This document shows, piece after piece, positions 9,487 through 18,371 of a stretch of DNA of 51,282 nucleotides (position 1 is its first letter; each line of letters starts with the position of its first letter). Under the pieces are notes generated by a model. That model ran no database searches. It saw only the letters and a program-made list of their open reading frames with translations, and was not told the origin of the DNA. The stretch is from Acidobacteriota bacterium. Its GTDB lineage: Bacteria > Acidobacteriota > Thermoanaerobaculia > Multivoradales > JAHEKO01. The translations under genes were made by a program, and so were the position numbers. The stretch spans positions 34,326-85,607 of the forward strand of contig JADFQD010000002.1 in the NCBI GenBank assembly GCA_022561975.1. The letters run 5' to 3'.

Positions 9487-9505
9487 CCGATCTGACGCGT
9501 TCCCG

Positions 9506-9835
9506 TCAGGACGGGATCTCGGAATTGCGCTCGAGGCCCAGAAACTCCTCCACGGTCACGCCGACGCTGCGTTCGAAGCGCTGCGCGTAGCTCTCGACCT
9601 CGCCGACTTGCTCGTCGAGGAAGATGCGCTCGACGCGGAACATTGGCATGAAAGTCGTGGACAACCCCAGAGACGGCTTCTCCCGGCGCCGCGCCTGGAG
9701 CATCCAGTCGTCGAAGCTGGACAGGTTGATACCGCGTAGAACCACGCCGGTGCCGTCCAGAGCTTCGAGCAATCCCCACAGTTTCTCGGTGGGATTGACC
9801 AGGTGCACGACCACGATGGAGCCGGTGCCGAGCAT
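9506..9835 (-). CDS. Conserved hypothetical protein
   Basis: 109 aa; 4-bp-scale overlap with the meaB-mce stop suggests co-translation. Confidence 0.65.
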   Translation of the reverse strand: MLGTGSIVVVHLVNPTEKLWGLLEALDGTGVVLRGINLSSFDDWMLQARRREKPSLGLSTTFMPMFRVERIFLDEQVGEVESYAQRFERSVGVTVEEFLGLERNSEIPS

Positions 9836-11235
9836 CAGTTTTCCTCCTCTTGTGCTGGCTCAGACAACTCGACCAGGACTCCTCCCGCGCTCCTGGGATG
9901 AACAAATTGCACCCAACAGCCCTCGGCTCCTCGCGTCGGCTGCTCCCCGAGCAAATCGACCCCGGCGCCGCGCAATGTCTCGACATCGCCGCGAATGTCA
10001 TCGGTCGAAAAGCAGAGGTGATGCATCCCCTGGCCTCTTTTCTCGAGAAACTTGGCGATCGGAGAGTCTTCCCGGGTCGCTTCCAGCAGCTCGATTCTCG
10101 TACTACCGAGTGGAATCATCGCAACGCGTACACCCTCCGCGACAACTTCCTCGGTGGCCCCAACTTCCAGGCCGAGCGCTTCGTAGAACCGCTTGGCGCG
10201 ATCAATCGAGTCGACCGCGATGCCAACATGGTCGATGCCACGGATCGACGTGCCCTCCCCGGAGTGACCTCCTGCAATGATCTCGGCAAACAGATGCTCG
10301 GCCAGCAAATACGGATCGGCGCGCTCGGTCAATCCGCGTTCGATCACGGCGTCCAGCCCTCCGACTTCCGCGGCGGCCAGAACAATTCTCTCCTCGAGGA
10401 GGTTCTCGACTCGAAGGCGCAGATGAATCCCTCGACGTTTCCGAATCTCACCGGTCTCTCGCAGCCATTGCCGATGCTTGCGAATCTCTTCGAGCACTTC
10501 TTCGATGCCGTCACCACGGCTGGCCACGGTCTGGGTGATCGGCGGGGTCCATTTTGGCTTCTGGCTCGGCGGCTCGGCCATCGAGATCATCGACTCGATA
10601 TCGCGCTGGCTCCGATCGGCGCCCTCGCGATCGGCCTTGTTGATCACGAATACATCGGCGATCTCCATCAGTCCGGCCTTGATCGCCTGAATCTCATCAC
10701 CCAGCCCCGGAACGGTCACCACGACGACCGTATCGACGCTGCGGACGATATCGACCTCGTCCTGGCCGACACCCACGGTCTCGACCAGAATCCAATCGAA
10801 CCCGGCCGCATCCAGAATGTCGATGGCATCGTGAGAGGCCGCCGCCAGCCCCCCCATGGTTCCTCGAGTCGCCATCGAGCGGATAAACACTCCGTTGTCC
10901 GTGTAGTGCGACTGCATGCGGATGCGGTCGCCCAGGATGGCACCCCCCGAGAACGGGCTGGTCGGGTCGATCGCAAGGATGCCAACCGTATCGCCGGTCT
11001 TTCTCAACTCGCCGGCCAAGCGATCAACCAATGTGCTCTTGCCGGAACCCGGTGGACCGGTGATCCCGACCAGGCGAGCCCTGCCGGTTGCATCGTAAAG
11101 GGCGGCGATCAATTCTCGCCGTTGCGGTTGGCGGCCTTCGACCAGCGAGATCGCCTGGGCGAGCTGCCGCGCCCGTCGCTCGCGCACCCCGGCGACCAAG
11201 GCGGCCACGTCCGGGCGGACCGATCGCGGATTCAT
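9835..11235 (-). CDS. Fusion protein: MeaB/ArgK-type GTPase + methylmalonyl-CoA epimerase
   Basis: N-terminal VGITGPPGSGKSTLVDRLAGELRKTGDTVGILAIDPTSPFSGGAILGDRIRM...VETVGVGQDEVDI (MeaB); C-terminal IRGIDHVGIAVDSIDRAKRFYEALGLEVG...GQGMHHLCFSTDDI (Mce/VOC). One uninterrupted ORF; start ATG 11233-11235. Confidence 0.92.
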   Translation of the reverse strand: MNPRSVRPDVAALVAGVRERRARQLAQAISLVEGRQPQRRELIAALYDATGRARLVGITGPPGSGKSTLVDRLAGELRKTGDTVGILAIDPTSPFSGGAILGDRIRMQSHYTDNGVFIRSMATRGTMGGLAAASHDAIDILDAAGFDWILVETVGVGQDEVDIVRSVDTVVVVTVPGLGDEIQAIKAGLMEIADVFVINKADREGADRSQRDIESMISMAEPPSQKPKWTPPITQTVASRGDGIEEVLEEIRKHRQWLRETGEIRKRRGIHLRLRVENLLEERIVLAAAEVGGLDAVIERGLTERADPYLLAEHLFAEIIAGGHSGEGTSIRGIDHVGIAVDSIDRAKRFYEALGLEVGATEEVVAEGVRVAMIPLGSTRIELLEATREDSPIAKFLEKRGQGMHHLCFSTDDIRGDVETLRGAGVDLLGEQPTRGAEGCWVQFVHPRSAGGVLVELSEPAQEEEN

Positions 11236-12431
11236 GGATTTTCTTGAAAGAGCTGACGAGCGATGACCAGGCGTTGGATCTCGCTTGTGCCCTCGCCGAT
11301 CGTGCAAATCTTGCAATCTCGATAGTACTTCTCTGCCCTGTAGTCCTTGATGTAGCCGTAACCACCGTGAATCTGGACACCTCGCTCGGCGCAAAACACA
11401 GCCACCTCGCTGGCAAAAAGCTTGGCCTCGGCCGCAATACGGGTAACACGCTCACCGCGATCCATCGCGACCGCCGCCGCCAGAGTCAGCATTTCGGCCG
11501 CCGCGCACTTGGTCGCCATCTCCGCCAGATGGAACTGAATCGCTTGAAACTTCGCGATCGCTCTGCCGAACTGTCTGCGCTGTTTCGAGTACGCGATCGA
11601 GGTGTTCAAGGCTCCGATCGCTGTGCCGACGGCGAGAGCGGCGATCGAGATCCGCCCGCCGTCGAGTATTTTGAGCGCCTGAATGAAGCCGTCACCCTCG
11701 ACGCCGAGCAGATTCCCCTCCGGCACGAAGCAGTTCTCCATAATCACTTCGGCCGTGTCGGAGGCACGGCTTCCGAGCTTGTTTTCTTTCTTCCCCGGCC
11801 GGAAGCCTTCCATTCCACGCTCGAGCACGAAGGCCGACATATTGTGGTGTTTCGGCCCCTCGGGGTCGGTCACCGCCAGAACGACACAGATTTCACCGAC
11901 CGATCCGTGCGTAATAAAGGTCTTCGAGCCGTTCAGAAGCCAGCCGCCCTCGGTGTGTTCCGCCCGTGTTCGAGTGCCGGCTGCGTCTGATCCGGCATCA
12001 GGCTCGGTCAGGCTCCAAGCGCCCAGCTTCCGGCCCGAGGCCAGATCCGGCAGCCAGCGCAGACGCTGCTTCTCGGAGCCGAACTTGAAGATGTGGTTGG
12101 TGCACAGCGAATTGTGCGCCGCGACGCTCAGCCCGACCGACGGGTCGACCTGACTGATTTCGTTGATTATCAGGAAGTACTCGACGTAGCCAAGGCCCGA
12201 GCCGCCGTACCGCTCCGGCACCAGAACCCCCAAGAAGCCCAGTTCGCCGGCCTTCTCGAAGACTTCCGTTGGGAAGCGCTGGGCTTCGTCGGTTTCCTCG
12301 ACAATCGGGTCGATCTCTTTCTTGGCGAAATCTCGAGCCAGCTCCTGGACCGCCGTCTGCTCGGCCGTGAGTCCGAAATCCAGGGTCTCCAGTTCCGCCC
12401 GCTCAGGTGATTCTGCTACCGTCATTTGCAC
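11232..12431 (-). CDS. Acyl-CoA dehydrogenase
   Basis: 399 aa; LTEPDAGSDAAGTRT, GERVTRIAAEAKLFASEVAVFCAERGVQIHGGYGYIKDYRAEKYYRDCKICTIGEGTSEIQRLVIAR. Confidence 0.95.
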   Translation of the reverse strand: MQMTVAESPERAELETLDFGLTAEQTAVQELARDFAKKEIDPIVEETDEAQRFPTEVFEKAGELGFLGVLVPERYGGSGLGYVEYFLIINEISQVDPSVGLSVAAHNSLCTNHIFKFGSEKQRLRWLPDLASGRKLGAWSLTEPDAGSDAAGTRTRAEHTEGGWLLNGSKTFITHGSVGEICVVLAVTDPEGPKHHNMSAFVLERGMEGFRPGKKENKLGSRASDTAEVIMENCFVPEGNLLGVEGDGFIQALKILDGGRISIAALAVGTAIGALNTSIAYSKQRRQFGRAIAKFQAIQFHLAEMATKCAAAEMLTLAAAVAMDRGERVTRIAAEAKLFASEVAVFCAERGVQIHGGYGYIKDYRAEKYYRDCKICTIGEGTSEIQRLVIARQLFQENP

Positions 12432-12460
12432 GAGATCTCCTTACCGTGAGCCACGCTATC

Positions 12461-12931
12461 ATGCGCACTTTGTCGTCAGCCTCGCCGCCCAGAGCTCCGA
12501 TTCCGGTGCTCCGGACCGTCCTCGTCGTCATGCTCGCGGCTCTGCTCGCCGCAGCCACCGCCTGCGCGGAGCGCACCGAGGTCGTGTTGCCGCTGCTGGT
12601 GATCTCGGGCCCCGACAACTTCACCAGTTTCGAGATGCAAACCTCAAGGGGTGAAACCATCTGGCGCCTGGAAGCCGAAATTCCTTCCGAGATCCCTTTC
12701 TTGGTCTACGCCACGGTGCCGGACGGCTTCCAGCAGGTCTTTCCCAGAAACGGCGCGCCGCGACCACTCAGGATAGGAGAGGACCTGGTCATGATGTCTC
12801 GAATCCCGACTCGGGTCTTCACCCATCGCGCCTTCGCCAGCTCCGAAAGCACGGTCACTATTCTCGAGTCCGAGATGCGGCGCCTCGAGTTCGACGGGGA
12901 CAGCTCAGGAGTCGTAACTCCCGACCCCTAG
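12461..12931 (+). CDS. Hypothetical lipoprotein/secreted protein
   Basis: MRTLSSASPPRAPIPVLRTVLVVMLAALLAAATACAERTEVVLP, lipobox-like AATAC. Confidence 0.6.
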   Translation: MRTLSSASPPRAPIPVLRTVLVVMLAALLAAATACAERTEVVLPLLVISGPDNFTSFEMQTSRGETIWRLEAEIPSEIPFLVYATVPDGFQQVFPRNGAPRPLRIGEDLVMMSRIPTRVFTHRAFASSESTVTILESEMRRLEFDGDSSGVVTPDP

Positions 12932-12936
12932 CAGCC

Positions 12937-13206
12937 CTAGCCCAAGTGGACTCGGTCCACGATCCCGACGATGACCGCTCGTACAGGAGCACTCGGCGAC
13001 TCGAGAATCTGCCGCGCCGAGTTGCCCTCGTCCAGAATCAGCACGTCGTCACCCGGCCCGGCACCGACCTGGTCGATGGCGATCAAGTAGTCGCCGGTCG
13101 CAGTGCCCGAAGGTTCGATGAGGTCACAGATCAGGAGCTTGCGCTTGGCATAGGCGGCTGCGCAAATCGTGGAAACCACGGTGCCCGAAACCCGGCCGAG
13201 CTTCAT
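12937..13206 (-). CDS. BMC-P shell vertex protein (EutN/CcmL family)
   Basis: 89 aa; MKLGRVSGTVVSTICAAAYAKRKLLICDLI...YLIAIDQVGAGPGDDVLILDEGNSARQIL...AVIVGIVD. Confidence 0.93.
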   Translation of the reverse strand: MKLGRVSGTVVSTICAAAYAKRKLLICDLIEPSGTATGDYLIAIDQVGAGPGDDVLILDEGNSARQILESPSAPVRAVIVGIVDRVHLG

Positions 13207-13478
13207 GGGGTAGTCAGCTCGACGGCGTCGACCAGACCCACAATCGCGTCATCGACAGGAACAAAGGTGTTGGGAAGAGCCAGTGAGGCCTCGCGGCTCG
13301 ACACGTAGTACACCAGGTCGTCCGGTCCTGCCATGGCGACGCCGTCAGCCGCGACGATCGCTTGGCCGCTGGGCTTGCGGGTCTTGTCCAGCGGCTGCAC
13401 CAGGAGAAATTTCACTCCCTCGAGGCCTTCGACCTGGGTCGTCGCCACTACGGTCCCGATGACTCGACCGAGTTTCAT
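13203..13478 (-). CDS. BMC-P shell vertex protein (EutN/CcmL family)
   Basis: 91 aa; MKLGRVIGTVVATTQVEGLEGVKFLLVQPLD...IVAADGVAMAGPDDLVYYVSSREASLAL...DAIVGLVD. Confidence 0.93.
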   Translation of the reverse strand: MKLGRVIGTVVATTQVEGLEGVKFLLVQPLDKTRKPSGQAIVAADGVAMAGPDDLVYYVSSREASLALPNTFVPVDDAIVGLVDAVELTTP

Positions 13479-14080
13479 CGCCTTCTTTGACCTTCGGTTT
13501 GGGAAACGATTCTGACCGCAAACCTCGAGTCCGCGTCCAGATTCTCGCGCATCTCGTCATGCAACTGGGGTATGACCACACTGGCAACCAGCAGCGACGG
13601 ATCGCGCAGGCTGGCAACGCCGGTCTCGACCGCGACCTCGACGTCCGACAGTTGGCCCCCAAAGAGCGCGTAGGCCTTGCCGCCCAGGCCGTCGGCGAGC
13701 AGAATCTCGAGCAGGGTGACCGACGCTGCCTTGACCGCCGCGTCCGCCGCCCTGATCGTCGAAGCCGCGGTACGCGTCTCGATCACGCCCAGAGCTTCAC
13801 CGGGACCCGGCTTGCGCATACCGGTCAGTGCGCCGACGACTTGCGGATCGATGTCAGGAAGAAACACCTCGTCAATCTCGGAACCCCGTGAGATCGAGCG
13901 ACTCGCTAGCCACGCTTCTTCGACGTCGGCGACCTCACCCCCGGCCATCACCAAATACTTGCCCGGATGCACCGTGCCGGCATGCAGCGTCAACAGCGGC
14001 GCACGTTTGACCATGGCATCGCCGACCTCGATGCCCATCGCGATCGAGCCGAATTCGAGCAGCAGAAGTGCCGGACGCAT
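13475..14080 (-). CDS. BMC-T tandem-domain shell protein
   Basis: 201 aa; two BMC domains (LLLEFGSIAMGIEVGDAMVKRAPLLTL...GKYLVMAGGEVADVEEA; ALGVIETRTAASTIRAADAAVKAASVTLLEI...GKAYALFGGQLSDVEVAVE). Confidence 0.9.
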   Translation of the reverse strand: MRPALLLLEFGSIAMGIEVGDAMVKRAPLLTLHAGTVHPGKYLVMAGGEVADVEEAWLASRSISRGSEIDEVFLPDIDPQVVGALTGMRKPGPGEALGVIETRTAASTIRAADAAVKAASVTLLEILLADGLGGKAYALFGGQLSDVEVAVETGVASLRDPSLLVASVVIPQLHDEMRENLDADSRFAVRIVSQTEGQRRR

Positions 14081-14100
14081 GGTTTGGCAGCTAGCCTGAC

Positions 14101-15612
14101 CTAGACGATTCGCAGCGATCCCACCACCGTCAACCGCCGAATGCGGGCGAAGGTCCGGGGCCGGGTCAGCCCTTCCCCGGTCGGCGTTGCGATCGAGAAG
14201 GAGGTGAAGTCCTCGCCGCCTTCGCCAAGACCGGCGATGTTGGCGGCGTTGGCCACGAAGATCGAGGTCTTCATCGCCCGCGCCATGCGGGTAATGTTCT
14301 CGACGTTGTTCGAATAGATCGAAGCGGTGTGGCGAAATCCGTGCTCGGCGCGAACCGAGAGGTCGATTCCTTCATCCACGTCGCGCACCCTGACCACCGG
14401 CATCACCGGCATCATCTGCTCGGTCCAGACCAAGCTGTGCTCTTTGGGAACCTCGGCGATCACCAGTCGGATACTGTCTGGCGCCTCGACTCCGATCTCG
14501 CGCAGAATCCGGCCGGCGTTTTGCCCGATCCACTTGGGATTGATCTTGCCCGGTTTCTCGGGAGCTCCCAGCTCCCGGAAAATGACGCGCTCGAGTTGCT
14601 GAATCTGATACTCGTTGAGCACTACGGCGCGGTCGCGCCCGAACGCACGCAACAATTCATCCGCCTTCGACCGCACCACGAAAGTCTCTTTCTCGTCGGT
14701 GCAAACTATGTTGTTGTCGAACGACGCGCCGCGGATGATCTCCCGCGCCGCACGTTCGATGTCGGCCGATTCGTCCACCAGCACCGGAGGATTCCCCGGG
14801 CCGGCGGTGATCGCCTTCTTATTGGTCTTGAGCGCCTCCTTGACGACCGCCGGTCCGCCGGTCACCAGGAGCACCCGCACACCGGGGTGATTCATCAGTT
14901 CCTGGGCCGACTCGATCGTCGGTTCCGGAACGGCACACACCAGATTCGGCGGACCCTCCGCTTCGAGAATGGCGCGGTTGATCCGGCGAATGTTCTCGGC
15001 CGAAACGCCCTTGGCCCCTGGGTGGACGTTGAAAACGATGGAATTGCCGGCCGAAAGCGTGGCAATCACGTTGTTGATGATCGTCGAGGTTGGGTTCGTG
15101 GTCGGGGTGATCGCGCCGATAACGCCCCAGGGCGCGAACTCGGTTACCGTCATACCCCGATCTCCTGTCACCACGTGAGGCGTCAAGTCCTCGGGCCCAG
15201 GGGTCTTGCGGGCGACCAGGAGATTTTTCTTCTCCTTGTCGTCCGCCCGGCCGAGTCCGGTCTCCCGATGCGCCATTCGCGCGAGTTCAGCGGCGTCGCG
15301 CTCCATCGCCCGCCGAATCGCGGCGACCAAGCGAAAACGGCCGTCGAGCCCGATGGCCTCGTACTCCTCATAGGCAGCTTCCGCTGCGGAGACCGCGGCG
15401 TCGATCGAGTCGAAGATGCCCAGCGCCTCGCTCTCGGCGATCGAAACGCGGCGCGGTCTGCTCTGAGGCGAGGCCGATGGAGTGGGTGCCGTCTGCACCG
15501 GCTGCGTTGGCTGCGCTGGCTGCGAAGCGGACGCAGCGACGCCGCCAGCGGCGAAGCGCGCACGCACTCGCTGCAGGATGGCGTCGACTTCACCCGGATC
15601 GACCGGGCTCAT
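14101..15612 (-). CDS. CoA-acylating aldehyde dehydrogenase (EutE/PduP-like), BMC-associated
   Basis: 503 aa; [60 protein letters not shown] catalytic Cys region; N-terminal helix plus A/P/Q linker. Confidence 0.93.
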   Translation of the reverse strand: MSPVDPGEVDAILQRVRARFAAGGVAASASQPAQPTQPVQTAPTPSASPQSRPRRVSIAESEALGIFDSIDAAVSAAEAAYEEYEAIGLDGRFRLVAAIRRAMERDAAELARMAHRETGLGRADDKEKKNLLVARKTPGPEDLTPHVVTGDRGMTVTEFAPWGVIGAITPTTNPTSTIINNVIATLSAGNSIVFNVHPGAKGVSAENIRRINRAILEAEGPPNLVCAVPEPTIESAQELMNHPGVRVLLVTGGPAVVKEALKTNKKAITAGPGNPPVLVDESADIERAAREIIRGASFDNNIVCTDEKETFVVRSKADELLRAFGRDRAVVLNEYQIQQLERVIFRELGAPEKPGKINPKWIGQNAGRILREIGVEAPDSIRLVIAEVPKEHSLVWTEQMMPVMPVVRVRDVDEGIDLSVRAEHGFRHTASIYSNNVENITRMARAMKTSIFVANAANIAGLGEGGEDFTSFSIATPTGEGLTRPRTFARIRRLTVVGSLRIV

Positions 15613-15905
15613 TCCTGGCCTTTCCTGTACACCTCGCGGCCGCCGACCTCGAGAGTGTCGACGATCGCCATGACCACGGCGTCACAGGGTCTATCCTTGG
15701 TCGCGACCGTCTGACGAGCCGCGCTCCCGGTCGCGTACAGCACGACTTCCCCAACTCCCGCGCCCACAGCGTCGACAGCGACCACCGATCCACTGACTTC
15801 GGCGCCCTTCTCGTCGAGAGGCTTGACGACCAGGAACTTGAAGCCCACCATCGACGGCTCCTTCTGAGTCGCGACGACGGTGCCCTTGACCTTGCCCAGC
15901 AGCAT
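15609..15905 (-). CDS. BMC-P shell vertex protein (EutN/CcmL family)
   Basis: 98 aa; [66 protein letters not shown]. Confidence 0.93.
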   Translation of the reverse strand: MLLGKVKGTVVATQKEPSMVGFKFLVVKPLDEKGAEVSGSVVAVDAVGAGVGEVVLYATGSAARQTVATKDRPCDAVVMAIVDTLEVGGREVYRKGQE

Positions 15906-15925
15906 CTATCCGGACCGCGCAGCGG

Positions 15926-16222
15926 CTATCGCTTCTTCGAGGTGGGCTTGCGGCCCAGAGGAAGGGCCTCGTCGATGTTCGCATGCGGACGCGCGATCAC
16001 GTGAGTCGAAACCACCTCTCCAACTTTCTCTGCACCGCGCACGCCGGCCTCGATCGCCGCTTTCACCGCCGCGACGTCGCCTCGGACCACGGCGGTCACA
16101 TACCCGCCGCCGGTCTTTTCATACCCCACGAGTTCGACCTTCGCCGCCTTTACCATGGCATCGGATGCCTCCACCATCGCAGCAAAGCCGCGCGTTTCTA
16201 TCATTCCCAGCGCATCTGCCAT
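15926..16222 (-). CDS. BMC-H hexameric shell protein
   Basis: 98 aa; [60 protein letters not shown]. Confidence 0.96.
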   Translation of the reverse strand: MADALGMIETRGFAAMVEASDAMVKAAKVELVGYEKTGGGYVTAVVRGDVAAVKAAIEAGVRGAEKVGEVVSTHVIARPHANIDEALPLGRKPTSKKR

Positions 16223-16283
16223 CTGTTTCTCCTTTTTATTTCGGTTCTGTTGTTGCGGAGTCCGGCAAGCGGCCGCAACTCGG

Positions 16284-16910
16284 TCATTTGATCGCTCTCC
16301 CGTGGACTCCTTCGAGAGCCGCTACGGCTGCCTGCCAGCCGACATCAATGTCGCGTTCCTCCCCACCCAGATAGATTCTACCCAGCGATCCAAACGAACG
16401 CACCTCGAGAACGTTGATCTCGGCCGCCTTCTCGGCTTCGTTCGCCGCCAGCGCCGCGTAGGCGGCCGGCTCGACTTCCAGCACGTAGAGCGTCTGCCCG
16501 GGAATCAGCATTTGGCCGTGGCGCATGCGGTTGATCAGCTGGGCCTGGTGGTCGTCGATGCGACGAATCACCTGGCTCGAGTGGATCTTCGGCTTGATTC
16601 GGTCTTCTTCCTCGAGCCCGATCTCCTCAAGAATCGCGGCGCCCGCGCCTCGAGTCTCGGCCTGCGACTCGGAGTGAATCTCGAGCAGCCCGTAGAAACG
16701 CTCGACAACCTGCATTCCCGGACGCACCTTGTTCGACTTGAGCGCAATATCGGTCAGCCGGTTGATCTCGATCCCGGGAGAAACCTCGACATAGAGCGAT
16801 GCGTCACCCGCCAGCGGCAGAAAGCCCTGGGCGACCGTACCCAGAAAGGCAGCGTACTGGGGCTGCATGCTGTCTAGAAAAACATAGGCTCTCAGATCAA
16901 TACTTCCCAC
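16284..16910 (-). CDS. BMC-T (second tandem-domain shell protein)
   Basis: [77 protein letters not shown]...; resembles from memory the Haliangium-type BMC-T2/T3. GTG start at 16908-16910 preceded by GGAGGAGAC; the listed ORF starts at 16931. Confidence 0.8.
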   Translation of the reverse strand: MGSIDLRAYVFLDSMQPQYAAFLGTVAQGFLPLAGDASLYVEVSPGIEINRLTDIALKSNKVRPGMQVVERFYGLLEIHSESQAETRGAGAAILEEIGLEEEDRIKPKIHSSQVIRRIDDHQAQLINRMRHGQMLIPGQTLYVLEVEPAAYAALAANEAEKAAEINVLEVRSFGSLGRIYLGGEERDIDVGWQAAVAALEGVHGRAIK

Positions 16911-17760
16911 CGTCTCCTCCTTCCCGTCCACCTACGATTGCAATCCCGGCCGAGGCCCCGATACGGGTCGCACCGGCAGCGATCATTTCGCGCGCGTCCG
17001 CGGTGGTCTTGACACCTCCCGAAGCCTTGACACCCATCTTCGCACCCACCGCCTCGCGCATCAGCGCTACGTCGAATACGGTAGCACCGCCATGGCCGAA
17101 GCCGGTCGAAGTCTTGACGTAGTCCGCCTTCGCGGCTTTCGCCAGCTGGCTCGCGGCAACCTTTTCCTCGTCGGTCAGAAGTCCGGTCTCGAGGATCACC
17201 TTGCAAATCGCTCCGACTTCACGGCAGGAATCGACGACCTTGGCGATGTCTCTTTCCACGAGTTGGTAGTCACCGGCCTTGAGCGCGCCGATGTTGAGCA
17301 CCATGTCGATCTCTCGGGCGCCGTCTCGAAGTGCTCTACGGGCCTCGAGCGCTTTGATCTCCGAGGCGTTGGCGCCGAGCGGAAACCCGACCACCGAAGC
17401 TACCCGTACGTTGGTGCCGCGCAGCTTTCCGGCCGCGCGCTTGACCCAGACCGGGTTGACGCAGACCGCGGCAAAGCTGAAATCTCGAGCCTCCTGGCAC
17501 AGGCGATCGATTTCCTCAGGAGTCACTTCGGGGCCGAGCTTGGTGTGATCGATGAACCGGGCCAAGTCGCTCGGCACATCGGCGCCGTTGCCGTTGTAGG
17601 CGACCCGCGCCGCTCCCTCCTCGACCATCGCTCGCACTTTGTCGGAACAATTCGCCGCACAACTGCCACAACAGTCCGGGCACTCGCCGCCGGATCCGGC
17701 CTCGAGTTCCCCAACCACCCGTTGAGTAATCGCCTCGATCAGATCTTCTCGAGTCCCCAC
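16897..17760 (-). CDS. deoC: Deoxyribose-phosphate aldolase, BMC-associated, with Cys-rich N-terminal extension
   Basis: 287 aa; [70 protein letters not shown]. Confidence 0.93.
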   Translation of the reverse strand: MGTREDLIEAITQRVVGELEAGSGGECPDCCGSCAANCSDKVRAMVEEGAARVAYNGNGADVPSDLARFIDHTKLGPEVTPEEIDRLCQEARDFSFAAVCVNPVWVKRAAGKLRGTNVRVASVVGFPLGANASEIKALEARRALRDGAREIDMVLNIGALKAGDYQLVERDIAKVVDSCREVGAICKVILETGLLTDEEKVAASQLAKAAKADYVKTSTGFGHGGATVFDVALMREAVGAKMGVKASGGVKTTADAREMIAAGATRIGASAGIAIVGGREGGDGGKY

Positions 17761-17762
17761 AA

Positions 17763-18326
17763 CTAGACTCGGGACGCCGTGTACATTCTTCCGATCTGGT
17801 CGATCATGGCTGCTCGGCGAGCATGGCGTCCGCCACCCACGGGAGTGCCGATCCAGGTGTCTACGATCTGGCGCGCCAAATCCTCACCCACCAGCCCGGC
17901 ACCCAAAGTCAAAACATTGGCGTGGTTGTGCTCGCGGCTGTTGCGCGCCGAAGAAATATCGTAGCAAAGAGCGGCCCGTATTCCGGGCACTTTGTTTGCG
18001 ACCATGCTCGATCCTATTCCCGCTCCATCGACGATGATTCCAAGGCTGCATTCTCCCACGGAAACACAGCGCGCGACGGCATGGGCGAAATCCGGATAAT
18101 CGACGGACTCAGGCCCTGATGTACCACAGTCCACGACTCGGAACCCCTGGTCGCCGAGGTGCGCAATCAGTTTCTGCTTGAGAGCGTAGCCCCCGTGATC
18201 GGCGCCTAGGGCTATGGCCTGAATCGGCGCCGACTCGGTGGTCTGATTCGACTCCGAATCGGCAGCCACCGCCTCCTCCACCGCCCGGCGCACCAGGTCT
18301 CGAATCTCGGACTCTCTAGCCTGCAT
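17763..18326 (-). CDS. rpiB: Ribose-5-phosphate isomerase B-like protein, BMC-associated
   Basis: 187 aa; IALGADHGGYALKQKLIAHLGDQGFRVVDCGT, ANKVPGIRAALCYDISSARNSREHNHANVLTLGAGL. Confidence 0.9.
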   Translation of the reverse strand: MQARESEIRDLVRRAVEEAVAADSESNQTTESAPIQAIALGADHGGYALKQKLIAHLGDQGFRVVDCGTSGPESVDYPDFAHAVARCVSVGECSLGIIVDGAGIGSSMVANKVPGIRAALCYDISSARNSREHNHANVLTLGAGLVGEDLARQIVDTWIGTPVGGGRHARRAAMIDQIGRMYTASRV

Positions 18327-18371
18327 TATTCGTGAGCGCCATGGGATGCCTTGTTTACCATGCCGCCGATT

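Noticed and set aside
9054-10001. 315-aa minus ORF spanning repeat copy 3
   Set aside because: Runs through the repeat and is antisense to or out of frame with better-supported genes on both sides.
15484-15534. Tandem ggctgcg(t/c)t minisatellite in the AldDH gene
   Set aside because: Explained by the coding linker [10 protein letters not shown]; not an independent repeat element.
9835-18326. Functional link between the MeaB-epimerase fusion and the BMC (propionyl-CoA route)
   Set aside because: They are separated by a convergent lipoprotein gene and the acyl-CoA dehydrogenase; no propanediol or propionate signature enzyme is in the BMC locus, so proximity alone is insufficient.
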